This document shows positions 22,514 to 31,656 of a DNA stretch of 64,000 nt, piece after piece. The notes under the pieces are model-generated. The model did no database searches, was not told the origin of the DNA, and was given only the letters and a program-made list of their open reading frames with translations. Origin of the DNA: Chryseobacterium arachidis (GTDB taxonomy: Bacteria; Bacteroidota; Bacteroidia; Flavobacteriales; Weeksellaceae); NCBI RefSeq assembly GCF_900129245.1, contig NZ_FQUT01000003.1, positions 434,001 through 498,000 on the forward strand, written 5' to 3'. The position numbers were made by a program, and so were the translations under genes. Every line of letters starts with the position of its first letter. The first letter of the stretch is position 1.

Positions 22514-23089
22514 ATGCACACAAAAGCATTCAACCCAGAAAACGCAGCGATGCTGCTTATCGATCACCAAGTAGGAACTATGGCATGGACTCATTCTCAT
22601 GACATCAATCTGGTAAAACAAAACGCCATTAAACTGGCAAAAATTGCAAAGGCACTTAACCTGCCTGTTATTTTAACATCAAGTATGGAAGATCATGTTC
22701 AAGGTCCACTCATCCCAGAATTACAGGAAATATTACCGGAAGCGTATGAAGCCAGAATCAAACGTCCGGGAATCGTTAATGCAATGCACCACGAAGGCTT
22801 TAATGAGGCAGTAAAAGCTTTAGGCAGAAAAAAACTTTTCGTAGCGGGCGTGACAACGGAAATTTGTGTAACCTTCCCTGTATTACAAATGCTGGATGAA
22901 GGATATGAAGTACAGGTTTCTGCCGATGCATCCGCTTCTTACACTCAATATGGTGACAATTTGGCTTTGGAAAGAATGAGACAGGCAGGAGCCATCATTA
23001 CAACAGTTGACCAGATTATTTCTGAGCTGGCCATTGACTGGACAAGTCCGAACGGGCAAAAATTGGTCGGAATTTTAAATTACCATTAA
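22514..23089 (+). CDS. Isochorismatase-family cysteine hydrolase (YcaC-like), 191 aa
   Basis: The catalytic triad of the family is visible: Asp in MLLIDHQVG (about 17), Lys in RIKRPG (about 84), and Cys in GVTTEICVTFPVL (about 118). The sequence is closest to YcaC-like hydrolases of unknown substrate rather than true isochorismatases; no siderophore or menaquinone genes are nearby. It is followed by the pirin gene with a hairpin in the 79-bp gap. Part of the FNR-like-site cluster. Confidence 0.84.
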   Translation: MHTKAFNPENAAMLLIDHQVGTMAWTHSHDINLVKQNAIKLAKIAKALNLPVILTSSMEDHVQGPLIPELQEILPEAYEARIKRPGIVNAMHHEGFNEAVKALGRKKLFVAGVTTEICVTFPVLQMLDEGYEVQVSADASASYTQYGDNLALERMRQAGAIITTVDQIISELAIDWTSPNGQKLVGILNYH

Positions 23090-23101
23090 AAAGTTTATTT
23101 A

Positions 23102-23146
23102 CAAAAAAGAGATATTGTTATTTTTATATATGATGTCTCTTTTGTT
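23102..23146 (+). terminator. Hairpin between isochorismatase-like and pirin genes
   Basis: AAAAGAGA and TCTCTTTT pair around an AT-rich loop, followed by a T-rich run. Probably a weak terminator or attenuator within the unit. Confidence 0.4.
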
Positions 23147-23168
23147 TTTACCCTAAAAAAAATACAGT

Positions 23169-23894
23169 ATGAAAGTTATAAGAGCTTCTGAAAAACATAC
23201 CCACGGCAATCAGACATTTCGGGTAAATATATTATATCCGGGGGCCAATCTCGGAAAAACAGATACCGGATTTTTTACGATCGGAAGAATAGATCATGCC
23301 TTATTCAAACCTCCGGGAATCGTTCCCATGCATCCACATCGCGACGACGAGATCCTTTCATATATCCGCTCAGGGAAAATGATCCATAAAGACAGTACCG
23401 GGCATCAGGAACACCTTAACAATTCCTATATGATGCTGATGAATGCAGGAAGCGGAATTTCGCATGAAGAAAGCGCAGAAGAAAATATGGAAATGCTTCA
23501 GATCTTCATGCGTCCGTCCGAAAATGAGCTGCCACCAAAGGTGCAATTCTATCAGTTCGAAAATATTTACAGTGAAAATGAGTGGCGTTTAGTTGCTGGG
23601 TATCAGGAAAAAGCACCGTTAAAATTGAGAGTTGAAACGAATATTTTTGATATTAAGTTACTTCAAGACAAATCCATTAAGCTTCCGAATACGGCTGAAA
23701 ACCTTGTTAATTTTCTTTATTGCTTTAACGGAGATTGTAGACTCGGTAAAGAGGTCATTACAAAAGGAGATAGTGTAATTTTAGAAGAAAATGTATCTCT
23801 TGAAGCCATTACAGACGTCGATTTGGTTTTATTTCAGATAAAAAAAGACGCACAATATACCGACACAGGAATGTTCAGCGGAAATAAATTTTAG
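23169..23894 (+). CDS. Pirin-family protein, 241 aa
   Basis: Two cupin domains. The N-terminal one carries the metal site: 'MHPHRDDEILSYIRSGKM' (about 56-73) supplies two His, followed by His/Glu in 'GSGISHEESAEEN' (about 98-110). Pirins of the YhhW/YhaK type act as quercetin dioxygenases or redox sensors. The C-terminal cupin has lost its metal ligands. The gene follows the isochorismatase-like gene on the same strand and belongs to the stress cluster. Confidence 0.85.
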   Translation: MKVIRASEKHTHGNQTFRVNILYPGANLGKTDTGFFTIGRIDHALFKPPGIVPMHPHRDDEILSYIRSGKMIHKDSTGHQEHLNNSYMMLMNAGSGISHEESAEENMEMLQIFMRPSENELPPKVQFYQFENIYSENEWRLVAGYQEKAPLKLRVETNIFDIKLLQDKSIKLPNTAENLVNFLYCFNGDCRLGKEVITKGDSVILEENVSLEAITDVDLVLFQIKKDAQYTDTGMFSGNKF

Positions 23895-23898
23895 TAAA

Positions 23899-23925
23899 AA
23901 AGAGAATCTGATAACGATTCTCTTT
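23899..23925. terminator. Bidirectional terminator between pirin and nuclease genes
   Basis: AAAGAGAATC (23899-23908) and GATTCTCTTT (23916-23925) pair perfectly with a 7-nt loop between two convergent stop codons. Confidence 0.75.
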
Positions 23926-23929
23926 CTTA

Positions 23930-24406
23930 TTACGATATCTTTTTCTTCTTATTAGCTCTGAAATCCCATGGAGAAACGGCATTTTTGTCCGACCATAAAC
24001 CAAGTTTTTTTTCTTTTGCTTTATCTTGGACATTCTGCAGTTCTTTATTTTTAGAAGCTTTAAAATACCACCATCCCAAGCCGGCTTTTATAATTTCTTC
24101 AGACAAATATTTTTGTTTCCCGTAGAAGATCTTCGCAATTGTTCTTCTGTACCGGTCTTTTCCCGTTCTGTAAAATGTTACCTTTTTACCAAATACCGCC
24201 GAACTTGTAAACTGTTTTGCATTTTTACCGAAAGCCTGGCCGTTTTCCGGACAGTCAACTTCCGCCAGCCTTAAGGTTTCATGCGTTTTGTCTGATAACA
24301 ATACAACCACTGTGTCGCCATCTTTCACTTTAATAACCTTTCCTCTTGTTTGTGAAAAAGCTACTATTGAAAATAAAAGAAGCTGAATATAAATAATTTT
24401 TTTCAT
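23930..24406 (-). CDS. Secreted thermonuclease-like (SNase) protein, 158 aa
   Basis: A signal peptide (MKKIIYIQLLLFSIVAFSQ, cut after about 19) precedes a staphylococcal-nuclease fold. Catalytic residues are visible: Asp pair in VKDGDTVVV (about 27-33), Arg in LRLAEVDCPE (about 46-55) and Arg in KDRYRRTIAK (about 83-92). It should cut extracellular DNA/RNA in a calcium-dependent way. The basic tail (NKKKKIS) may help nucleic-acid binding. It is convergent with the pirin gene. Confidence 0.86.
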   Translation of the reverse strand: MKKIIYIQLLLFSIVAFSQTRGKVIKVKDGDTVVVLLSDKTHETLRLAEVDCPENGQAFGKNAKQFTSSAVFGKKVTFYRTGKDRYRRTIAKIFYGKQKYLSEEIIKAGLGWWYFKASKNKELQNVQDKAKEKKLGLWSDKNAVSPWDFRANKKKKIS

Positions 24407-24695
24407 TAAAGTTAATGAGAATATTTAGAAGTTTACGATGTTTTAAAAAATAGTTTGCAAAGCTAATGATAATGCCGTTTGAATTAAGAACACTATTGAA
24501 AAATATGCCATCAGAATGATAAGATTTACCTTATGACAATGCAGTAAAATTTTGTTTTAACCTAAACTTAAACAAGACTGTAAAATGTTAAAATCTAAAC
24601 ACCTGAAAACTAAAACACTAAACAGCCGTATAACAAAATACGTACCTACAGGCCACAAAAAAGACTAAAAAAATGTTTTATCGTAAAGAATTTTA
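24407..24695. other. Intergenic region upstream of acpP
   Basis: About 290 bp with no convincing gene; a minus-strand open frame (24646-24888) is the shadow of acpP. The only recognisable element is the acpP -7 box at the right end. Confidence 0.5.
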
Positions 24696-24703
24696 TATAT
24701 TTG
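24696..24703 (+). promoter_or_regulatory. -7 box of the acpP-fabF operon
   Basis: TATATTTG fits the Bacteroidota -7 consensus. Start near 24710, with a 24-nt leader before the ATG at 24734. Confidence 0.65.
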
Positions 24704-24733
24704 CACCATCTAACAATTAAAAAAAAATTTACT

Positions 24734-24973
24734 ATGTCAGACATTGCATCAAGAGTAAAAGCTATCATCGCTGATAAGCTTGACGTTGAAGAAACAGAAG
24801 TAACTCCAGAGGCTAGCTTCACTAACGATTTAGGAGCAGATTCATTGGATACAGTTGAACTTATCATGGAATTTGAAAAAGAATTCAATATTCAGATCCC
24901 TGATGATCAAGCTGAAAAAATTACTACTGTAGGACACGCTATCGCTTACATCGAAGAAGTAGTAAATAAATAA
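24734..24973 (+). CDS. acpP: Acyl carrier protein
   Basis: The 79-residue protein carries the 4'-phosphopantetheine attachment serine in [16 protein letters not shown] (Ser about 39). It is acidic and helical as in all ACPs. ATG 24734 is chosen because the in-frame ATG at 24701 overlaps the promoter -7 box and would add residues no ACP has. It heads the operon acpP-fabF-rnc-IPExxxVDY-pyk and carries the growing chain in fatty-acid synthesis. Confidence 0.97.
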   Translation: MSDIASRVKAIIADKLDVEETEVTPEASFTNDLGADSLDTVELIMEFEKEFNIQIPDDQAEKITTVGHAIAYIEEVVNK

Positions 24974-25008
24974 TATTCTTCAACAAAAAAAGAAATTAAA
25001 CAAAGTTT

Positions 25009-26253
25009 ATGGAATTAAAAAGAGTAGTTGTAACCGGTTTTGGAGCAATAACACCGATTGGAAATAATGCAAAAGAATACTGGGAAAATCTTGTGAAAGG
25101 TGAGAGCGGTGCCGCTCCTATTACTCTTTTTGATGCCACAAACTTCAAGACTAAGTTCGCTTGCGAAGTTAAAAATTTCAATCCTTTAGACCATTTCGAC
25201 AAGAAAGAGGCTAAAAAAATGGATAGAAATACCCAGCTTGGGTTGGTTGCTGCCAGAGAAGCAGTAGCACACTCAAGAATTATGGAAGACAATGTAGACA
25301 AAAACAGAGTCGGCGTAATTTGGGGTTCGGGAATCGGAGGTTTAGAGACCTTCGAAACTGAAGTTTTAGGATGGGCAAATACGGATATTCCGAGATTTAA
25401 CCCTTTCTTTATTCCTAAAATGATTGCGGACATTACTCCTGGGCACATCTCTATCGAGTACGGCTTCCACGGACCAAATTATACGACAGTTTCTGCATGT
25501 GCGTCTTCTGCAAATGCTATAATTGATTCCAAAATGCTGATCCAGCTAGGAAAAGCAGACGTCATTGTGTGCGGTGGCTCTGAAGCAGCCGTTACAGCAA
25601 GTGGTGTCGGTGGATTCAATGCAATGATGGCACTTTCTACAAGAAACGATGATCCGAAAACAGCTTCAAGACCTTTCGACAAAGACAGAGATGGTTTTGT
25701 ATTAGGTGAAGGCGCAGGATGTATCATTCTTGAAGAATATGAGCATGCGGTAAAACGTGGTGCAACAATTTACGCAGAATTAAAAGGCGGAGGTCTTAGT
25801 GCAGATGCACATCATATGACTGCCCCTCATCCTGAAGGTTTAGGAGCTTATCTGGTAATGAAAAGCTGTCTGGAAGATGCAGGCTTAACTACTGATGAAG
25901 TAGATCACATCAATATGCATGGTACGTCTACTCCATTAGGAGATATTGCAGAATCCAACGCAATTTCAAAATTATTGGGAGAGCACGCTTTCGACATTCA
26001 GATTAATTCTACAAAATCAATGACAGGTCACCTTTTAGGTGCTGCCGGAGTTATTGAGGCTATTGCTGCGTTGGGAACTATTATTCATGGTATCGTTCCC
26101 CCTACCATCAACCATTTTACTGATGATGAAAATATCGACAGCAGACTGAACTTCACGTTCAACGAAGCTGCGAAGAAAGATGTAAAAGTAGCCATGAGTA
26201 ATACTTTTGGATTTGGTGGGCATAACGCTTGCGTTCTATTTAAGAAAATCTAA
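25009..26253 (+). CDS. fabF: Beta-ketoacyl-ACP synthase II
   Basis: Condensing enzyme with the Cys-His-His triad: Cys in TVSACASSANAI (about 164), His in MHGTSTPLGD (about 304) and His in KSMTGHLLGAAG (about 341). It elongates acyl-ACP with malonyl-ACP in type II fatty-acid synthesis. Full family length (414 aa). It starts 35 bp after acpP and is followed 9 bp later by rnc, the usual Bacteroidota order. Confidence 0.97.
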   Translation: MELKRVVVTGFGAITPIGNNAKEYWENLVKGESGAAPITLFDATNFKTKFACEVKNFNPLDHFDKKEAKKMDRNTQLGLVAAREAVAHSRIMEDNVDKNRVGVIWGSGIGGLETFETEVLGWANTDIPRFNPFFIPKMIADITPGHISIEYGFHGPNYTTVSACASSANAIIDSKMLIQLGKADVIVCGGSEAAVTASGVGGFNAMMALSTRNDDPKTASRPFDKDRDGFVLGEGAGCIILEEYEHAVKRGATIYAELKGGGLSADAHHMTAPHPEGLGAYLVMKSCLEDAGLTTDEVDHINMHGTSTPLGDIAESNAISKLLGEHAFDIQINSTKSMTGHLLGAAGVIEAIAALGTIIHGIVPPTINHFTDDENIDSRLNFTFNEAAKKDVKVAMSNTFGFGGHNACVLFKKI

Positions 26254-26262
26254 ATTTACTGA

Positions 26263-27024
26263 ATGGAGTTAAAGAAATACTTTTCTAAATTCCTTCTCAA
26301 AAAAAGAAAAAGACAATTAACGGAGAGAGATTATTTTCTCAGTACCGAACTCAACAAAATGCTTGGTGCTGAGGTACAAAATGTTGCCCTTTACCGTGAA
26401 GCTTTCTCTTTAAAAAATTCTTCTAAAAATAAAGACAGCAATTACGAAAGGCTGGAGTTTTTAGGAGATTCTGTTTTGGGTACAATTATTTCTTGTCATT
26501 TGTTCCAGACCTATCCTCAGGCTAATGAAGGATATCTGACACAAATGAAATCTAAGATTGTTAATAGGAAGAATCTTAATAAATTAGGAGAAGACTTAAA
26601 ACTTACTGATCTTTTGCAAAAGCAGAGTTCTGTGGCTTTAGGTGAAAATATCTCCGGAAATTTATTTGAAGCTTTAATCGGTGCCGTTTACTTAGACTTC
26701 CAATATGATACCTGCAAAAGGATCATTCTGGAAAGATTGCTGACGCCAACCGAGATCAATAAGCTTGAAAATAAAATTGTAAGCTACAAAGGTCTTCTGC
26801 TGGAATGGAGCCAGAAGAAAAAACTGAATATAAAGTACGAAACTTGCGAAGAAATCCAGGTGAATAAGTCGATTGTTTTCCGCTGTCATGTATGGCTGGG
26901 AGAAGAAAAAATTGCGAATGCCACCGAGACGTCCAAGAAAAAAGCAGAAGAAAAGGCTGCACAACGAGCATTTTATATTTTAAACAAAAAAGAAAATATA
27001 CTTGGAAATCCAAAAACTTTATGA
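26263..27024 (+). CDS. rnc: Ribonuclease III
   Basis: The signature NYERLEFLGDSVLG (about 65-78) and the second acidic pair in LFEALIGAVYLD (about 134-145) form the metal-dependent catalytic site. A double-stranded-RNA-binding domain follows (about 168-240; 'YKGLLLEWSQKKKLNIKYET' to 'KKKAEEKAAQRAF'). It processes rRNA and structured RNAs. The N-terminal 25 residues are unusually basic. Its last 23 bases overlap the next gene. Confidence 0.95.
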   Translation: MELKKYFSKFLLKKRKRQLTERDYFLSTELNKMLGAEVQNVALYREAFSLKNSSKNKDSNYERLEFLGDSVLGTIISCHLFQTYPQANEGYLTQMKSKIVNRKNLNKLGEDLKLTDLLQKQSSVALGENISGNLFEALIGAVYLDFQYDTCKRIILERLLTPTEINKLENKIVSYKGLLLEWSQKKKLNIKYETCEEIQVNKSIVFRCHVWLGEEKIANATETSKKKAEEKAAQRAFYILNKKENILGNPKTL

Positions 27025-27475
27025 CCTTGATGATATAGAATTTGAAGATATTGCCATAGGATTGGTAAGATTAGCAAAGAATATACCCGATCATGAGTTT
27101 TTCTACCACACAAATCGAATCAATGACCTGAAGTTTAAAAGAATCGACGATGTCGTTATTCACGGGTCTTATTATGATTATTTTTTTCCAAGATTTGAAG
27201 CGTACCACAAGTTTACCAAAACTTGTTTTACTTTCATTTCAAACAGATCTTCTGAAAGTAAACAAAAAAAATTGCAGACTGAACTCTTCTCAGAAGAAGA
27301 AAACATTAAATTTTTATTAAATAATCAGGTAGATGTGCAATATATTTTGCATAGTTCGGAACAGTTTCCTGATTTTTCCGTAATTTTGCTCCCTGAAAAT
27401 CTTGTTTTTCCAATTCAAGATTATACATTAGGTTCTGAAGAAGAACTTTATCAAATTATCCAGTATTATGAATAA
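27002..27475 (+). CDS. IPExxxVDY family protein, 157 aa
   Basis: A small protein found beside pyk and rnc in Flavobacteriia. The family pattern is seen in 'DLDDIEFEDIAIGLVRLAKN' (8-27) with the IPD/VDY-like segments after it. No catalytic motif is known. The only available start is TTG 27002, which lies inside the rnc 3' end (23-bp overlap), so expression is probably coupled to rnc. The end overlaps pyk by 8 bp. Function unknown; conserved linkage suggests a link to pyruvate kinase or RNA processing. Confidence 0.8.
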   Translation: MEIQKLYDLDDIEFEDIAIGLVRLAKNIPDHEFFYHTNRINDLKFKRIDDVVIHGSYYDYFFPRFEAYHKFTKTCFTFISNRSSESKQKKLQTELFSEEENIKFLLNNQVDVQYILHSSEQFPDFSVILLPENLVFPIQDYTLGSEEELYQIIQYYE

Positions 27476-28913
27476 GTATTTAAAGAAGACAAAAATTATC
27501 GCAACACTTGGGCCTGCTTCATCTTCGAAGGAGGTAATGTTGGGACTTATGAGAGCGGGTGTTGACGTTTTTAGAATCAATTTTTCACACGCTGATTACG
27601 ATTTAGTTCGTTCAAATATCGAAATCATCAGAGAGCTCAATAAAGAATATGGTTTCTCTGTAGGAATTTTAGGAGATTTACAAGGCCCCAAGCTAAGAGT
27701 TGGGGTTGTAAAAGAAGGTTCTTACCTTAATCCTGGAGACATTCTTACCTTTACTAACGAAAAAATAGAGGGAGATTCTACAAAAGTTTATATGACTTAC
27801 CAACAGTTTCCACAAGACGTAAAAGTTGGGGAAAGAATCCTTATTGACGACGGTAAACTGGTTTTAGAAGTAACTGAAACCAACCTTACAGATACAGTGA
27901 AAGCAAAAACAATTCAGGGGGGACCTTTAAGCTCTAAAAAAGGGGTAAATCTTCCCAATACGAATGTTTCTCTTCCAGCTTTAACTGAAAAAGATATTCA
28001 GGACGCTAACTTCATGTTAGACCAAGAGGTTGACTGGATCGCACTTTCTTTTGTTCGTCACGCTCAGGATATTATTGATCTGAAAGAATTAATTGCAAAG
28101 CACCCGAACGGAAAATTCAAAACGCCGATTATCGCAAAAATCGAAAAGCCTGAAGGGGTAAAAAATATCGACGAAATTTTATTAGAATGCGACGGATTGA
28201 TGGTTGCCCGTGGAGATTTAGGGGTTGAAGTTCCGATGGAAGAAGTTCCTGCCATCCAGAAAACTTTGGTTGAAAAAGCAAGATTCTACTCCAAGCCTGT
28301 AATTATCGCTACTCAGATGATGGAAACGATGATCAACAGTTTAACACCGACAAGAGCGGAAGTAAACGACGTTGCCAACTCTGTATTGGACGGAGCTGAT
28401 GCGGTAATGCTTTCAGGAGAAACTTCTGTAGGTAGATATCCGGTACAGGTAGTTGAAAATATGGCCAAAATTGTGAAAAACATTGAAATGACACATTTTT
28501 ACCAGCACAAAAATGAACCTATTGAAAAAGATTTCAACTGTATCGACGAAAGATTCATCACAAACAGAGTTTGTCTTGCAGCGGTAAGAATTGCAAAAAC
28601 AACTAACGTTTCTGCTATTGTTACATTAACGAGTTCAGGATATACAGCATTCCAGCTTTCTGCTCACAGACCGAATTCCCATATTATTGTTTACAGTGGA
28701 AACAAGAGAGTAATCACCATGTTGAACCTACTTTGGGGAGTCCACGCGTATTATTACGATATGAAGAAATCTACTGATGAAACGATTATCCAGGTGAATA
28801 TGCTGACTCACAACTACGGTTACATTGAGGCTGGTGATTTCGTGATCAACATCAATGCGACTCCATCTTACGAAGGCGGTAAAACAAATACATTAAGATT
28901 AACGACGGTTTAA
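27468..28913 (+). CDS. pyk: Pyruvate kinase
   Basis: Converts phosphoenolpyruvate and ADP to pyruvate and ATP. Motifs: TKIIATLGPASS (about 7-18), RINFSHADYD, GDLQGPKLRVG and the active-site loop IIAKIEKPEGVKNIDEI (about 222-238) with Lys and Glu; 'MVARGDLGVE' follows. The B domain is at about 70-165 and the regulatory C domain at about 345-481. Full length for the family. It ends the acpP-fabF-rnc operon and is followed by a strong terminator. Confidence 0.96.
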   Translation: MNKYLKKTKIIATLGPASSSKEVMLGLMRAGVDVFRINFSHADYDLVRSNIEIIRELNKEYGFSVGILGDLQGPKLRVGVVKEGSYLNPGDILTFTNEKIEGDSTKVYMTYQQFPQDVKVGERILIDDGKLVLEVTETNLTDTVKAKTIQGGPLSSKKGVNLPNTNVSLPALTEKDIQDANFMLDQEVDWIALSFVRHAQDIIDLKELIAKHPNGKFKTPIIAKIEKPEGVKNIDEILLECDGLMVARGDLGVEVPMEEVPAIQKTLVEKARFYSKPVIIATQMMETMINSLTPTRAEVNDVANSVLDGADAVMLSGETSVGRYPVQVVENMAKIVKNIEMTHFYQHKNEPIEKDFNCIDERFITNRVCLAAVRIAKTTNVSAIVTLTSSGYTAFQLSAHRPNSHIIVYSGNKRVITMLNLLWGVHAYYYDMKKSTDETIIQVNMLTHNYGYIEAGDFVININATPSYEGGKTNTLRLTTV

Positions 28914-28939
28914 TTTAAAGTTAAACGTTATGATAAAGC

Positions 28940-28966
28940 AAAACTCCCGAAAATTTCGGGAGTTTT
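28940..28966 (+). terminator. Terminator after pyk
   Basis: AAAACTCCCG and CGGGAGTTTT pair around an A/T loop, 27 bp after the pyk stop. Confidence 0.8.
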
Positions 28967-29052
28967 ATGTTTAGAATTTACTTACTTTAATTAATCTATG
29001 AAAAGGAGTAAAATATAAACACTTCCATCCCCTTCTCCAGCATCATTTTCTA

Positions 29053-30348
29053 TTAAAAATTTCCAACAATTGTCCTTGCCGTCACAAACTCTTTTAAAGC
29101 CAATAAAGAAAGCTCTGTTCCGTATCCAGAGGCCTTTGATCCTCCAAATGGAAAACGTGGATCAGAACTCGTCATTCTGTTGATATTTACCGTTCCCGAT
29201 TCAAGGTTTTCGATAAAGAATAATTGCCGGTCTTTATCCTTAGTCCAAACAGAATTGGATAGCCCGAAAGGAATATTATTCGCCATTTTTAATGCTTCTT
29301 CGTCGTTTTTGGCAATCATTACCATTCCAAGAGGCCCGAAAAGTTCTTCCTGCAGAATAGGATTTCCTTCTTTAACACGAATCAACCCCGGATTGAACTC
29401 AAGATCAGAAATTCTTTCTAAAGGTATAATGATTTCAGCTCCATTTTCCAGAGCTTTTTTAAACTGATTTTCCAGCTCATCCGCCAAATCAGGTCTTGCC
29501 ATTCCTGTAATTTTAGTTCCTTTATCCATCGGATCGGCAGGAATATATTTTTTATATTCTTCAATGAATTTCGGAAGAAAAACATCTTCGACCTTCTCAT
29601 CAATGATAAATCTTTTAGCTGCCGTACAGGTTTGTCCACAGTTTTGCAGTCTGGATTTTGCTCCTGCTTTTGCCGCTTCATCCAAGTCAGCATCATCAAA
29701 AATAATAAAGGCATCGCTTCCTCCCAATTCAAGCAAAGACTTCTTGATATTCAGACCGGCTATAGAAGCCACTTCTCCACCTGCTTTTCCGCTACCTGTA
29801 AGGCTTACTCCTTTTACAGCATCGTGCTCAAGAATTTCTTTTACGGCTTTATGTCCTACTTCAAGATTTTGAAAAACTCCTTCCGGAAAACCAGCCTCTA
29901 AAAGGACTCTCTCAATAGCATTTCCACTTCCGAAACATATAGAAGCATGTTTCAAAACAACTGTATTTCCTGCCAACATTGCAGGAACCGCAAATCTCAA
30001 AACCTGCCAGAAAGGAAAATTCCAAGGCATTACCCCTAAAATGACTCCCTTAGGAACATAATGAACTTCAGAATAAGCAAACTCAGATTCTACTTTTTCC
30101 GGTTTTAAAATATTTTCAGCATCTGCATAATAATTCATCATTAAAGCGCACTTTTCTACTTCAGCAATTGATTCTGAAATTGGCTTGTTCATTTCTGTGG
30201 TAATGATTGTTCCAAACTTTTCAGATTGCGTTTTTAGAATTTCGGCTGCTTTCGCAATGAGTTTTTGCCTGTCTTCGAATGGTACTTTTCTCCATTCTGA
30301 AAATGCCTTATCTGCTTTGATAAGTTTATTTTCAATTAATTGTTCCAT
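29053..30348 (-). CDS. NAD(P)-dependent aldehyde dehydrogenase, succinate-semialdehyde type, 431 aa
   Basis: Aldehyde-dehydrogenase signatures: 'MPWNFPFWQVLRFAVPAMLAG' cofactor helix (about 105-125), Glu in LLELGGSDAF (about 216) and catalytic Cys in CGQTCTAAKR (about 250). Sequence is closest to the short Sad/YneI succinate-semialdehyde dehydrogenases (about 450 aa). It lacks some 20-25 N-terminal residues compared with these but keeps all catalytic parts. It stands alone between the pyk terminator and the hut operon. Substrate specificity is inferred only. Confidence 0.85.
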   Translation of the reverse strand: MEQLIENKLIKADKAFSEWRKVPFEDRQKLIAKAAEILKTQSEKFGTIITTEMNKPISESIAEVEKCALMMNYYADAENILKPEKVESEFAYSEVHYVPKGVILGVMPWNFPFWQVLRFAVPAMLAGNTVVLKHASICFGSGNAIERVLLEAGFPEGVFQNLEVGHKAVKEILEHDAVKGVSLTGSGKAGGEVASIAGLNIKKSLLELGGSDAFIIFDDADLDEAAKAGAKSRLQNCGQTCTAAKRFIIDEKVEDVFLPKFIEEYKKYIPADPMDKGTKITGMARPDLADELENQFKKALENGAEIIIPLERISDLEFNPGLIRVKEGNPILQEELFGPLGMVMIAKNDEEALKMANNIPFGLSNSVWTKDKDRQLFFIENLESGTVNINRMTSSDPRFPFGGSKASGYGTELSLLALKEFVTARTIVGNF

Positions 30349-30487
30349 ACTGTAATTTCTGTTTTAAATTCAAAAAAATTGAATTTATGAATGCTTTTGT
30401 GTAAAGCATCTTGAGAACTACAAAATTAGTTTCTTTACGTGAAATAAAATAATGATTTTCTCTATTGCAAAGTTACGGCTTTCTTTC

Positions 30488-31408
30488 TTAAGCCATAAAC
30501 CATTCATTCATCAATGTTGCGGCTAATCTGGCAGTTCTGTCCTGTAGATCATATGTGGGATTTACCTCAGCAACATCAAGTGCCAATAGTTTTTCACTTT
30601 TCAGAATATGTCTGTAAAAATGCATAAATGTGGTATCCGCAAAAATTCCGTTATAAGCCGACGCCGATACTCCCGGAGCTATTGAAGCATTAAAAACATC
30701 CATACAGATCGTTAAATAAACATAATCTACATTATTTAATAACTCATTAATTCTTTCATAAATTGACGGAAGGTTTTCAAAGAAGAGTTCGTCCGCCAAA
30801 ATATATTTCATGCCGTACTGATGAGCCGTATCGAATAGTTTTAGGGTATTGGAGTTTCTCTGGATGCCAATATGCAGTGAGTGAATTTCACCTTCCTGAG
30901 CAATCTGCCAGAATCCGGTACCCGAACTTGGCCCTACCCCTTTTTCTGGCTGTCTGTTATCAAAATGAGCATCGATATTAATGATCCCGATTTTTTGCTC
31001 AGGAAAAGCCGTTTTTACACCCAAATAATGAGCATAGGTAACTTCATGTCCGCCACCTAACACCATGGACTTACCTCCTTTCAATAAAACCTTGGAAACA
31101 TTTTTGGCAAGATGATTCTGAGTATTTTCTAAATTTTTGTCTTCGCAGGTAATATTCCCAAAATCAAGCAAAGAAAAATCAGGAAGAATAACAGGAAAAT
31201 TGGACATGTTTTTCCTGATGATATCCGGAGCATCTTTTGCACCCTGCCTTCCTTTATTCCGCCTAACTCCCTCATCTACTGAAAATCCATGCAAAACGAA
31301 ATCTTTAGGTGAAATCGAATCATAATTATTTTCTTCACGAACTCTCTGAAATATTCTATGAAAAAGGAGCTCTTCTCCATCTAACCTTCCCTGCCAAATT
31401 TTGTTCAT
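30488..31408 (-). CDS. hutG: Formimidoylglutamase
   Basis: Arginase-superfamily enzyme of the histidine-degradation pathway that splits formimidoylglutamate to glutamate and formamide. Manganese ligands are visible: GGGHEVTYAHY (about 117-127), 'NIDAHFDNR' (about 143-151) and 'MDVFNASIAPGVS' (about 237-249). Length (306 aa) suits the family. It is the third gene of a hutI-small protein-hutG unit; the hutI partner supports the assignment. Confidence 0.9.
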   Translation of the reverse strand: MNKIWQGRLDGEELLFHRIFQRVREENNYDSISPKDFVLHGFSVDEGVRRNKGRQGAKDAPDIIRKNMSNFPVILPDFSLLDFGNITCEDKNLENTQNHLAKNVSKVLLKGGKSMVLGGGHEVTYAHYLGVKTAFPEQKIGIINIDAHFDNRQPEKGVGPSSGTGFWQIAQEGEIHSLHIGIQRNSNTLKLFDTAHQYGMKYILADELFFENLPSIYERINELLNNVDYVYLTICMDVFNASIAPGVSASAYNGIFADTTFMHFYRHILKSEKLLALDVAEVNPTYDLQDRTARLAATLMNEWFMA

Positions 31409-31434
31409 ACTAAATTTATGTTTTTATGATTTTG

Positions 31435-31656
31435 TTATTCTTTATATTTATAAATACTTACAAGAAACTTAATGATAAAATAAATTATTAGAATAAATAT
31501 AACTAACCAGATTATTAAAATTATTATGGTTAAAATGTCATTGGGTTTATCTTCTCCTTTCTCTGTCATAATTACAAAAAAAACAACGAATGACAGAAAA
31601 AAAATTAATATTACTGATATTACAACAGAAAGAAAATAGATGACTATTTTTTTCAT
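31435..31656 (-). CDS. Small two-helix membrane protein in the hut operon, 73 aa
   Basis: Two strongly hydrophobic segments (about 3-30 and 42-67) joined by a short charged loop (TEKGEDKPND). No family recognised. The hutI stop and its start share the A of TAATG, so translation is coupled to hutI. A 26-bp gap separates it from hutG. A helper for histidine or intermediate transport is possible, but nothing shows it. The hydrophobic composition and coupled start support a real gene. Confidence 0.6.
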   Translation of the reverse strand: MKKIVIYFLSVVISVILIFFLSFVVFFVIMTEKGEDKPNDILTIIILIIWLVIFILIIYFIIKFLVSIYKYKE

